The notes under the pieces were generated by a model, which saw nothing but the letters and a program-made list of their open reading frames with translations, made no database searches and was not told the DNA's origin. Of a stretch of DNA of 64,000 nt, positions 1 through 7,981 are shown in pieces. Origin of the DNA: Lachnospiraceae bacterium (GTDB lineage Bacteria; Bacillota; Clostridia; Lachnospirales; Lachnospiraceae); NCBI GenBank assembly GCA_022791635.1, contig JAAVZL010000012.1:50434-114433 (forward strand), written 5' to 3'. Position numbers and translations under genes: made by a program. How positions within the stretch are numbered: position 1 is the stretch's first letter; every line of letters starts with the position of its first letter.

Positions 1-724
1 AATCCCCCTCCTTCACCGTCAGCTCCTTCAACTGCCCGTAAATCAATTCATACCCATTTCCAATATCCATAGTAACCGTAGTCCCCGTCTCATCCAGCGT
101 CTCAATAGAAGTCACCTTCCCCTGAGCCGCACACATCACAGAAGCATCCTGGCTTCCCTGAATGATCACCGCCGGATTATACTTATACTGATTCAAAGTA
201 GAAAAATAAACCGACTTGTCCATACTATAATCCAAAATAATATTCCCGGCAATGGGCCACATCAGCTTATCCGTCTCCGCCGAAAAATTAAGGGTAGGCT
301 CCTCCGTCATCACATCCCCTCCGGAGGCCTCCTCCATCTCATCAATCACGATATTCTCCGCAATCTCCTCCGGCTCTGCCTGGAACTCACTCTCCAGCTC
401 CGCTCCATAAGCTACCGTATTCTCCCGGATCTTATTATCCGTCTCCTTCTCCCGCGTTGCCGAGGCAGAAGCCGCCTCCTGCCGCTGCTCCTCCTTCTCC
501 TGCTCCTCCAAAGCCTTCCGTGCTTCCTCCTGCTTTGCCTTTTCCTCCGCCTGTTTCTTCTGCTCGGCCTCCGCTACCTGCTGCTCAAGCTCCTGCTGTT
601 TCTGATCACTCTTTCCCACCGTATACATGCCAATCATGGCAACCACGGCCAAAAGGCAGAGACTGAACGCAACCGTAACAGTCCTTCCTCCAAATGTACT
701 CTTTTTCTTTCTTTTTACTGTCAT
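1..724 (-). CDS. SpoIIQ-like membrane-anchored M23/LytM protein, partial
   Basis: This reads as the first 241 codons of a membrane-anchored LytM/M23-family protein; its 3' end lies outside the window. Residues 1-14 are basic, 15-36 form one membrane segment, about 38-90 are a Glu/Gln/Lys-rich coiled coil, and a LytM-like beta domain begins near residue 160. It follows spoIID in the same direction after 64 bp, the spoIID-spoIIQ order known from endospore formers, where SpoIIQ in the forespore membrane pairs with SpoIIIAH. The HxxxD metal motif of active M23 enzymes is not visible (the matching stretch reads NPAVIIQG), and the usual YxHL reads YGQL, so it looks catalytically dead. The SpoIIQ name rests mainly on context; a generic M23 protein remains possible. 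Confidence 0.72.
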   Translation of the reverse strand, partial: MTVKRKKKSTFGGRTVTVAFSLCLLAVVAMIGMYTVGKSDQKQQELEQQVAEAEQKKQAEEKAKQEEARKALEEQEKEEQRQEAASASATREKETDNKIRENTVAYGAELESEFQAEPEEIAENIVIDEMEEASGGDVMTEEPTLNFSAETDKLMWPIAGNIILDYSMDKSVYFSTLNQYKYNPAVIIQGSQDASVMCAAQGKVTSIETLDETGTTVTMDIGNGYELIYGQLKELTVKEGD

Positions 725-788
725 AAGCTTCACCTCTATACTAGATTTCACACGTTTTCGCTGTGCTGCTAATCATAGCATAGCCACT

Positions 789-1658
789 TTATGACAAGCT
801 TATACATTCCACATTTTTATAAAAATAGCTTAAAATTTCCAGGTAAGTCTTTCCGTCAGCCGCCTGCCGATTGGCCTGATACATACTCAGTCCCAAACCG
901 TGCCCAAGCCCCTTTGTCACTGCCCGGATGCCGTCCTCCGTCTGCTCCAGAGTAAAGCTGCTGGAATTTAAGCCAAAACGACTGCGAAACTCCTCCCCGG
1001 CCAGAAGCTCCTCCCCCAGAGAAAGCTCCGTCACATACCCCGCATCATCCCGGGTTCGAATCTCGGGAAGCTCCCTAAGAGAAAGAATCTGAATGCTCAG
1101 ATAATCCGCCGCCTCCACGTCCGTGGCACAGTCCACAGACTCCAAGTAGGAATACCCCTCCCCCAGCACCTGACCACTGCGTGTTTTCCCTGCACTCACC
1201 GCATGGTACGGCAGATCCACCGGCAGCCCATTGATCGTCAGAATCCTCCCCTCCGTGGCCGACACCGCTCTTTGAACCTTCTCCCCATACAGTTCCCACT
1301 GATCATAACCCAACAGCTGTCGAAGCTCCTCCGGAGACGCATAATCAAAGCCCATGGTCTTTAAATCCTCTTCCCGAATAGACTGCAGCGCTTCCATAGG
1401 ACTGTCGGCCCCATAAAACTCCATGCTTTTTTTCAAAAGATTAGTCCGAATAATCACCGCCTGGGCTTTCAGCGCTTCCGTCTGATAAGAAAGAGGCATC
1501 TGCCCCGGCAGAATACCCGCCACATAGTCCTCAAGGCCCGGGCCCTGTGCCGGCTTCTCCTCCCCCTTCATATTTCCGGTACGAAATACCACCGCCACAT
1601 AGGGAAGCAGGATTAAAATAATAAATATCGATATTCCTGTCTTTATTTTTTCTCTCAT
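789..1658 (-). CDS. spoIID: Stage II sporulation protein D (SpoIID), lytic transglycosylase family
   Basis: This is a 289-residue SpoIID-family protein. SpoIID is a membrane-bound peptidoglycan lytic transglycosylase that acts with SpoIIM and SpoIIP in forespore engulfment. Residues 7-24 form the single membrane anchor. The family signature follows (GILPGQMP then EALKAQAV near residues 48-68), and the C-terminal signature is present as GHGLGLSMYQA and YLEILSYFYKN. The residue before MP, the catalytic Glu in characterised SpoIID (E88 of B. subtilis), is Gln here (Q53, codon CAG). The length is shorter than the B. subtilis protein but usual for Clostridia. It precedes the spoIIQ-like gene, supporting a sporulation role. 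Assignment to the family is firm; activity is uncertain because of Q53. Confidence 0.9.
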   Translation of the reverse strand: MREKIKTGISIFIILILLPYVAVVFRTGNMKGEEKPAQGPGLEDYVAGILPGQMPLSYQTEALKAQAVIIRTNLLKKSMEFYGADSPMEALQSIREEDLKTMGFDYASPEELRQLLGYDQWELYGEKVQRAVSATEGRILTINGLPVDLPYHAVSAGKTRSGQVLGEGYSYLESVDCATDVEAADYLSIQILSLRELPEIRTRDDAGYVTELSLGEELLAGEEFRSRFGLNSSSFTLEQTEDGIRAVTKGLGHGLGLSMYQANRQAADGKTYLEILSYFYKNVECISLS

Positions 1659-1708
1659 GTTACATTTTATGAATCAAGAGGCAAAATAGACTTTTGGGAC
1701 ACAGAAAC

Positions 1709-1744
1709 AAAAGAAGCCATGCCACTATCGACACAGCTTCTTTT
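1709..1744 (-). terminator. Probable rho-independent terminator after glgP
   Basis: Read on the minus strand, AAAAGAAGC at 1736-1744 pairs with GCTTCTTTT at 1709-1717, a 9-bp stem with an 18-nt loop that ends in a T-rich tail. It lies 30 bp past the glgP stop and before spoIID, so it should separate the two transcripts. Confidence 0.6.
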
Positions 1745-1773
1745 ATAAATATCATTTGATACCCACAGCCCTC

Positions 1774-4233
1774 TTATAAGGTTACAGAAATCTTATCCAG
1801 ATGCCAGATCTCATCCACATACTCCCGGATAGTCCGGTCAGAGGAGAACTTTCCGCAGGAGGCCGTGTTCATGATGGCCTTCTTTGCCCAGCCCTTTTCA
1901 TCCCGATATGCTTCCTCTATCTTCTTATGAGCCTCCGCATAGGAACGGAAATCCTTCAGGATAAAGTAAGTATCCGCCCGATCGCTGCTCTTGGTATTGA
2001 GAAGGGAATCATAAATATCCCGGAACCGCTCCGGATCATTGGGTGCATAGTAGCCGTTGATAAGCTGCATAAGCACCTGACGGATATCCTGGTCACTGTT
2101 GAAGATATCCATGGGATTGTAACCGCCGTTCTGCTCGTAGTTGATGACCTCATCGGAGCTCAAGCCGAAGATAATGGCGTTCTCCTCGCCCATCTCCTCC
2201 ACCATCTCCACGTTGGCTCCGTCCATGGTTCCGATAGTAATAGCGCCGTTGAGCATAAACTTCATGTTGCCCGTACCGGAAGCCTCCTTGCTGGCCGTGG
2301 AAATCTGCTCAGACACATCCGCCGCCGCGAAAATAAGCTCCGCATTGGATACCCGGTAATCCTCGATAAATACCACCTTCAGCTTGCCGTTAATGGAAGC
2401 ATCGTTGTTGATCACCTCTGCCACAGCGTTGATCAGCTTAATGGTCAGCTTTGCACGGTGATAGCCTGCCGCTGCCTTTGCGCCGAAAATAAAGGTTCTT
2501 GGATAGAAGGGCATCTCCGAATGCTCCTTAATCTGGTTGTACAGATACATCACATGGAGAATGTTCATCAGCTGGCGCTTATACTCGTGGAGACGTTTTA
2601 CCTGTACGTCGAAAATAGATCTGGGATCCACCTCGATTCCATTGTGCTCCAAAATGTATTTTGCAAGGCGAACCTTATTCTGATACTTGATGTTCATAAA
2701 CTCCTGCTGAGCCTTCTCATCATCCACATAGATCTTAAGCTTGCTAATCTGGGACAGATCCGTAATCCACTCATCCCCGATGTGATCCGTTACCCAGGCT
2801 GCCAGCAGCGGATTGCCGTGAAGCAGGAACCGACGCTGGGTGATTCCATTGGTCTTATTGTTGAACTTCTCCGGCATCATCTGATAGAAGTCCCGAAGCT
2901 CCTGATTCTTGAGAATCTCCGTATGGAGTCTCGCCACACCGTTGACGGAATAGCCTGCCGCAATGGCAAGGTGGGCCATCTTCACCTGCCCGTCGTAGAT
3001 AATGGCCATCTTGCGCACCTTCTCATGATCTCCCGGATACTTCTTCTGAATCTCCAGGATAAAGCGGCGGTTGATCTCCTCGATGATCTGATATACACGG
3101 GGAAGCAGTCTGGAAAACAGCTCAATAGGCCATTTCTCCAACGCCTCGGACATAATCGTGTGGTTGGTATAGGCACAGGTCTTTGTGGTAACCTCCCACG
3201 CCTCATCCCACTCCAGATACTCCTCGTCAATGAGCACACGCATCAGCTCTGCCACTGCCACCGTAGGATGGGTGTCGTTGAGCTGGAAGGTTGCCTTTTC
3301 ATAGAATTTGCGGATATCCTTGTGGGTATCCTTATATTTTGCAACGGCTCTCTGCACGCTTGCAGAGATAAAGAAATACTGCTGCTTCAGGCGAAGCTCC
3401 TTGCCTGCCATGTGATTGTCATTGGGATAGAGAACCTCAACGATAAGCTTTGCCAGGTTTTCCTCCTCCACGGCCTTCTGGTACTCGCCCTTGCCAAAGG
3501 AATCCAGATGGAAGGAATTCATAGGCTCCGCGTCCCAGATGCGAAGGGTATTTACCACATTGTTGCCATAGCCTACCACCGGCAGATCGCAGGGCACGGC
3601 GCGGACGCTCTGATAGCCCTTCTGCACGAAATGATTTCTCCCGTTCTTATCCGTCTCCACATCCACATAGCCGCCGATTTTGATAATCTGCGCATACTCC
3701 GTGCGCCGTAACTCAAAGGGATTGCCGTTTTTCAGCCACTCATCCGGCACCTCAAGCTGATAGCCGTCCTTGATCTTCTGCTTGAACATTCCGTAGTGAT
3801 AACGGATGCCGCAGCCATAGGCCACATAGCCAAGGGTGGACAGAGAATCCAAAAAACAGGCTGCCAGTCTTCCAAGACCTCCGTTTCCGAGAGCCGCATC
3901 CGGCTCCTGATCCTCAATGAGATTCAGATCACAGCCAAGCTCCTCCAGGGCTTCCTTTACTCCGTCGTAAAAGGTCAGGTTGATCAGGTTATTTCCCAGA
4001 GCGCGGCCCATGAGAAATTCCATGGACATATAGTAAACAATCTTGGGATCCTTCTTTTTCATTTCCTCCTGGGTTGCCAGCCAGGCGTCAATAACTGCGT
4101 CCTTGGTTGCCAGCGCTACGGCGTGAAAAATCTGCTGCTGTGTGGCCTCCTCCATATTTCTTCTGTAGAGCGTTTTTACATTGTAGACAACGCTTCTCTT
4201 AAAGAGTTCCTTATCAAAAGGTCTCTTGCTCAT
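1774..4233 (-). CDS. glgP: Glycogen/maltodextrin phosphorylase
   Basis: This 819-residue protein matches the glycogen phosphorylase family (GT35), which releases glucose-1-phosphate from alpha-1,4-glucans in the cytosol. The N-terminal part carries YYMSMEFLMGR and GNGGLGRLAACF. The C-terminal part carries the pyridoxal-phosphate site EASGTGNMKF, with the Schiff-base lysine at residue 658, followed by GTMDGANVEM. The length is normal for the family. The start follows a GGGAGG site in the 31-bp gap to ileS, so read-through from ileS is possible. A hairpin terminator lies 30 bp beyond the stop. Glycogen is often a reserve used during sporulation in Clostridia, which may explain the neighbouring spoIID, but that link is inference. 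Maltodextrin is an equally likely substrate. Confidence 0.96.
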   Translation of the reverse strand: MSKRPFDKELFKRSVVYNVKTLYRRNMEEATQQQIFHAVALATKDAVIDAWLATQEEMKKKDPKIVYYMSMEFLMGRALGNNLINLTFYDGVKEALEELGCDLNLIEDQEPDAALGNGGLGRLAACFLDSLSTLGYVAYGCGIRYHYGMFKQKIKDGYQLEVPDEWLKNGNPFELRRTEYAQIIKIGGYVDVETDKNGRNHFVQKGYQSVRAVPCDLPVVGYGNNVVNTLRIWDAEPMNSFHLDSFGKGEYQKAVEEENLAKLIVEVLYPNDNHMAGKELRLKQQYFFISASVQRAVAKYKDTHKDIRKFYEKATFQLNDTHPTVAVAELMRVLIDEEYLEWDEAWEVTTKTCAYTNHTIMSEALEKWPIELFSRLLPRVYQIIEEINRRFILEIQKKYPGDHEKVRKMAIIYDGQVKMAHLAIAAGYSVNGVARLHTEILKNQELRDFYQMMPEKFNNKTNGITQRRFLLHGNPLLAAWVTDHIGDEWITDLSQISKLKIYVDDEKAQQEFMNIKYQNKVRLAKYILEHNGIEVDPRSIFDVQVKRLHEYKRQLMNILHVMYLYNQIKEHSEMPFYPRTFIFGAKAAAGYHRAKLTIKLINAVAEVINNDASINGKLKVVFIEDYRVSNAELIFAAADVSEQISTASKEASGTGNMKFMLNGAITIGTMDGANVEMVEEMGEENAIIFGLSSDEVINYEQNGGYNPMDIFNSDQDIRQVLMQLINGYYAPNDPERFRDIYDSLLNTKSSDRADTYFILKDFRSYAEAHKKIEEAYRDEKGWAKKAIMNTASCGKFSSDRTIREYVDEIWHLDKISVTL

Positions 4234-4264
4234 GGTAAATCCCTCCTGTTTTTTTTATTTTTCT

Positions 4265-7200
4265 TTATGGACGTTCCACACCAAGGGTTACTTCCTCCCC
4301 GTTGATGCTCCAGTCCTTAACGTATCCTTTTGCTGCGCCGAATCTTACCTCCAGGGCCAGCACCTCCGACTGAATGGTCTCCCCGTGGGTCTTGAAAAGC
4401 TTTGCAATCTTCTCATTTCCCTGGCAGTAGATAATGATCTTATCCGTCACCTCAAAGTCAGCTTCCTTGCGCATGGTCTGAATCTTGCTGATGACCTCCC
4501 GAATGTAGCCCTCCTCAAGAAGCTCCGGTGTGAGCTTGGTGTCAAGAACCACCGTGATCTCATTGTCCCCATCGGACACATAGCCTTCTGTTTGGGCCAT
4601 ATCGATCAGCAGATCTTCTTCTGATAATACCACAGAAACACCGTTTACGTCAAATGTGAGACTGCCTTTTTCCTTCAGCTCATCCATGGCCGCATTGCCG
4701 TCCACCTCCCCTAAATAGGCGCGGATACCGTTTAAGGATTTGCCGTATTTGGGGCCTACGGTCTTAAGCTGAGGCTTGAAGCTGTAGGTGGTAAAGGAGC
4801 GCACATCATCCGTAAAGGCAACCTCCTTCACATTGAGCTCATCCCGGATGATCTCCCGGTAATAGCCATCAAGCTCATAGGGCGCCTTCACAAACATATG
4901 GGCAATGGGCTGGCGGTTCTTGATATTTGCAGCATTTCTGCAGGCCCGGCCCATAACCACAATGCGCAGAACCTCGTCCATGTTCTTCTCAAGCTCCGCA
5001 TCAATCCACTCCTGCTTCACCTTAGGGAAATCACACAGGTGAATGCTCTCCGGCGCGCTCTTGTCAATGCCGCACACCAGATTCCGGTAAATGTCCTCGG
5101 TGATAAAGGGCACCATGGGCGCTGCCGCCTTGCAGATGGTTACCAGAGCGGTGTAAAGGGTCATATAGGCATTGATTTTGTCCTGCTCCATGCCCTTTGC
5201 CCAGAAGCGCTCACGGCTGCGGCGCACATACCAGTTGCTCATATCGTCCACGAACTCCTGAAGGGCTCTTGCCGTCTCGGGAATCCGGTAATTTGCCAGA
5301 TTATCGTCCACCTGTCCCACAACCGTATTCAGCTTGGAGAGGAGCCATTTGTCCATGACATTTAAGGCCTCGTAATGAAGCTCATACTTTGTGGCGTCAA
5401 ACTTGTCGATGTTGGCATACAGCACAAAGAATGCGTAGGTATTCCAGAGGGTGCCCATGAACTTGCGCTGTCCCTCCATCACAGCCTTTCCGTGGAAGCG
5501 GTTGGGCAGCCAGGGGGCGCTGTTCACATAGAAGTACCAGCGGATGGCGTCGGCCCCGTAGGTGGCCAGCGCCTCAAAGGGATCCACGGCATTTCCCTTG
5601 GACTTGCTCATCTTCTGTCCGTTCTCATCCTGTACATGGCCCAGCACGATGACATTTTCGTAGGGAGCCCTGTTGAAAATCAATGTGGACTCCGCAAGAA
5701 GGGAGTAGAACCAGCCTCTCGTCTGATCCACGGCCTCGGAAATAAACTGGGCCGGGAACTGCTGCTCAAACAGCTCCTGATTTTCGAAGGGATAGTGGTG
5801 CTGTGCAAAAGGCATGGCTCCGGAGTCAAACCAGCAGTCAATGACCTCCGGCACACGGTGCATATCCTTACCGCACTTGGGGCACTTGACGGTAATTTCA
5901 TCAATGTAGGGGCGGTGAAGCTCTACGGTGAGGGCCTTCTCATTGCCGCTCATTTCCAGAAGCTCCTTGCGGCTTCCGATGGCGTGCTGATGGCCGCACT
6001 CACACTCCCATACATTTAAGGGCGTTCCCCAGTAGCGGTTCCGGCTGATGCCCCAGTCCTGAATATTCTCCAGCCAGTCCCCGAAGCGGCCCTTGCCGAT
6101 ACTCTCCGGAATCCAGTTGATGGTATTGTTATTGCGGATAAGATCCTCCTTCACGGCGGTCATTTTGATAAACCAGGACTCCCGCGCATAGTAGATAAGC
6201 GGCGTATCGCAGCGCCAGCAGAAGGGGTAGTCATGCTCGAATTTCGGTGCGGAGAAAAGCTTGCCCTCCTTGTCCAGATCCTTTAAAATCTCCGGGTCCG
6301 CTTTCTTCACAAACATACCAGCATAGGGAGTCTCCTCGGTCATATCGCCCTTGCCGTCCACGAACTGTACAAAGGGCAGATCATACCGGCGGCCCACCTG
6401 GGCATCGTCCTCACCAAAGGCCGGCGCAATGTGAACGATTCCCGTACCGTCTGTCATGGTGACATAGGTATCGCAGGTTACATAGTGACCCTTTTTGTGC
6501 TGCTTTGCGGCCGCCTCTCCCGCGCAGGCAAACAGGGGCTCATATTCCTTGTATTCCAGATCCTTTCCCGTGTAGGTTTCCAGGATCTCATAGGCCAGTG
6601 TCCCCTCCTCTGCCAGGGAGCCGAGCACCTTGTCAAGGAGCTCTTGGGCCATATAATAGGTATAGCCGTCTGCCGCCTTTACCTTTACATAGGCGTCATT
6701 GGGGTTCACGCAGAGACCCACATTGGAGGGCAGAGTCCAGGGTGTGGTGGTCCAGGCCAGGAAATAGGCATCCTCCCCCACAACCTTGAAGCGCACAATG
6801 GCAGAGCGCTCCTTCACAGCCTTGTAGCCCTGTGCCACCTCGTGGGAGGACAGAGGCGTCCCACAGCGGGGGCAGTAGGGTACAATCTTAAAGCCCTTAT
6901 AGAGAAGTCCCTTTTTCCAGATCTCCTTTAAGGCCCACCACTCGGATTCGATATAGTCATCGTGGTAGGTCACATAGGGGTCGTCCATGTCGGCCCAGAA
7001 GCCTACGGTGCCGGAGAAATCCTCCCACATACCCTTGTACTTCCACACGCTCTCCTTACATTTTGTAATAAAGGGATCGAGACCGTACTCCTCAATCTGC
7101 TCCTTTCCGTCCAGGCCTAAGAGCTTTTCCACCTCCAGCTCCACCGGAAGCCCGTGGGTATCCCAGCCTGCCTTCCTGGGAACCATATACCCCTTCATGG

Positions 7201-7417
7201 TGCGGTATCTGGGAATCATATCCTTAATGACACGGGTCAGTACGTGTCCGATGTGAGGCTTTCCGTTGGCCGTCGGCGGGCCGTCATAAAAGGTATAGGT
7301 CTCGCCCTCCTTGCGGCTTTCCATACTTTTTTCAAAAATATGGTTTTCCTTCCAGAAGGCCTCCACATTCTTTTCCCGCTCTACGAAATTGAGATTGGGC
7401 GATACTTTTTCATACAT
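4265..7417 (-). CDS. ileS: Isoleucyl-tRNA synthetase
   Basis: This is a class I aminoacyl-tRNA synthetase of 1050 residues that charges tRNA-Ile with isoleucine. The HIGH signature is at residues 55-58 (GKPHIGHVL) and the KMSKS loop at 602-606 (KMSKSKGN). Between them lie the editing (CP1) domain with TTTPWTLPSN and a Cys pair (CPRCG); a further CPKCG follows near residue 510. The C-terminal extension and overall length fit the longer, eukaryote-like IleRS type that is found in many Clostridia and is linked in other bacteria to mupirocin tolerance. The leader carries an Ile-specific T-box and its own promoter, so expression should rise when uncharged tRNA-Ile accumulates. The start ATG follows GGAGTTACA with usual spacing. 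Confidence 0.97.
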   Translation of the reverse strand: MYEKVSPNLNFVEREKNVEAFWKENHIFEKSMESRKEGETYTFYDGPPTANGKPHIGHVLTRVIKDMIPRYRTMKGYMVPRKAGWDTHGLPVELEVEKLLGLDGKEQIEEYGLDPFITKCKESVWKYKGMWEDFSGTVGFWADMDDPYVTYHDDYIESEWWALKEIWKKGLLYKGFKIVPYCPRCGTPLSSHEVAQGYKAVKERSAIVRFKVVGEDAYFLAWTTTPWTLPSNVGLCVNPNDAYVKVKAADGYTYYMAQELLDKVLGSLAEEGTLAYEILETYTGKDLEYKEYEPLFACAGEAAAKQHKKGHYVTCDTYVTMTDGTGIVHIAPAFGEDDAQVGRRYDLPFVQFVDGKGDMTEETPYAGMFVKKADPEILKDLDKEGKLFSAPKFEHDYPFCWRCDTPLIYYARESWFIKMTAVKEDLIRNNNTINWIPESIGKGRFGDWLENIQDWGISRNRYWGTPLNVWECECGHQHAIGSRKELLEMSGNEKALTVELHRPYIDEITVKCPKCGKDMHRVPEVIDCWFDSGAMPFAQHHYPFENQELFEQQFPAQFISEAVDQTRGWFYSLLAESTLIFNRAPYENVIVLGHVQDENGQKMSKSKGNAVDPFEALATYGADAIRWYFYVNSAPWLPNRFHGKAVMEGQRKFMGTLWNTYAFFVLYANIDKFDATKYELHYEALNVMDKWLLSKLNTVVGQVDDNLANYRIPETARALQEFVDDMSNWYVRRSRERFWAKGMEQDKINAYMTLYTALVTICKAAAPMVPFITEDIYRNLVCGIDKSAPESIHLCDFPKVKQEWIDAELEKNMDEVLRIVVMGRACRNAANIKNRQPIAHMFVKAPYELDGYYREIIRDELNVKEVAFTDDVRSFTTYSFKPQLKTVGPKYGKSLNGIRAYLGEVDGNAAMDELKEKGSLTFDVNGVSVVLSEEDLLIDMAQTEGYVSDGDNEITVVLDTKLTPELLEEGYIREVISKIQTMRKEADFEVTDKIIIYCQGNEKIAKLFKTHGETIQSEVLALEVRFGAAKGYVKDWSINGEEVTLGVERP

Positions 7418-7483
7418 TGTAACTCCTCCAATTCTGCAGCACGTAAACCATGCCCTTAAGCGCCGCTGTTTTACTCTTGATTA

Positions 7484-7730
7484 AAGAAAGCTCCCATCCT
7501 GTAAAAGGACGGAAGCCAAGCTTCTGTTATACCACCTGTTACAACATGCTGTCACATGCTTTTCCCTTTAACGGAGGAAAACCGTCAGTACCTAAGAGAC
7601 TGCGCCTCTTTCAGCCTGCCGCTCAGAAGTGATCTTCAGAAAAATCCTACTTGCGCCGGGCTTCCACCCTCCCCGGCTCGCTTTGCCGTTTGGATAGCTC
7701 TTACTGTCTTCCTCATTGCCTTTGCTTATC
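7484..7730 (-). promoter_or_regulatory. T-box leader of ileS (isoleucine specifier)
   Basis: Read on the minus strand, the leader shows Stem I with a GGGTGGAAGCC distal segment, an AUC (Ile) triplet in the specifier context GAAGATCACTTCTGAGC, an antiterminator region TAACAGGTGGTATAACAG, and a strong terminator. The terminator stem GCTTCCGTCCT/AGGATGGGAGC (7506-7516 with 7490-7500, 11 bp including G-U pairs) is followed by a T-rich tail. Binding of uncharged tRNA-Ile should favour the antiterminator and let ileS be transcribed. The antiterminator bulge departs from the usual TGGNACCGCG. Confidence 0.85.
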
Positions 7731-7737
7731 GTTCATT

Positions 7738-7767
7738 AGTATAACGTGCTTTTGCTTGGTTTGTCAA
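7738..7767 (-). promoter_or_regulatory. Sigma-A-type promoter of the ileS T-box transcript
   Basis: On the minus strand TTGACA (7762-7767) and TATACT (7738-7743) are separated by 18 bp, placing the start of transcription near 7730, at the 5' end of the T-box. Confidence 0.8.
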
Positions 7768-7829
7768 TGTTTTCGGCCTTTTTCTTGCAGGTTTTTTCTT
7801 AAAGAAATGTAAACTTTTTGTAATAGACC

Positions 7830-7858
7830 TTGCACCTGTAAAAAAAATAACATATACT
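7830..7858 (+). promoter_or_regulatory. Probable sigma-A promoter of the carboxypeptidase gene
   Basis: TTGCAC (7830-7835) and TATACT (7853-7858) are 17 bp apart. The untranslated leader would be about 115 nt. The promoter diverges from the ileS promoter across about 60 bp. Confidence 0.65.
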
Positions 7859-7981
7859 TGTAGGTGTCATTTTGTTTCTATTCACTCTGTGACCAGCAAT
7901 ATGATCTTTCTTTACATTATTGATAAACGATACTTTTCTGATAGATAAAAAATTCGATGTCTTTCTAAAGGAGCTTTCAAT

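Noticed and set aside
457..666. A Pro/Ala-rich plus-strand frame
   Set aside because: It is the shadow of the Glu/Gln-rich coiled coil of the SpoIIQ-like gene on the other strand.
1801..3711. A 636-codon open frame on the plus strand opposite glgP
   Set aside because: It is antisense to a clear glycogen phosphorylase, has no ribosome-binding site and its translation looks like a codon-bias shadow.
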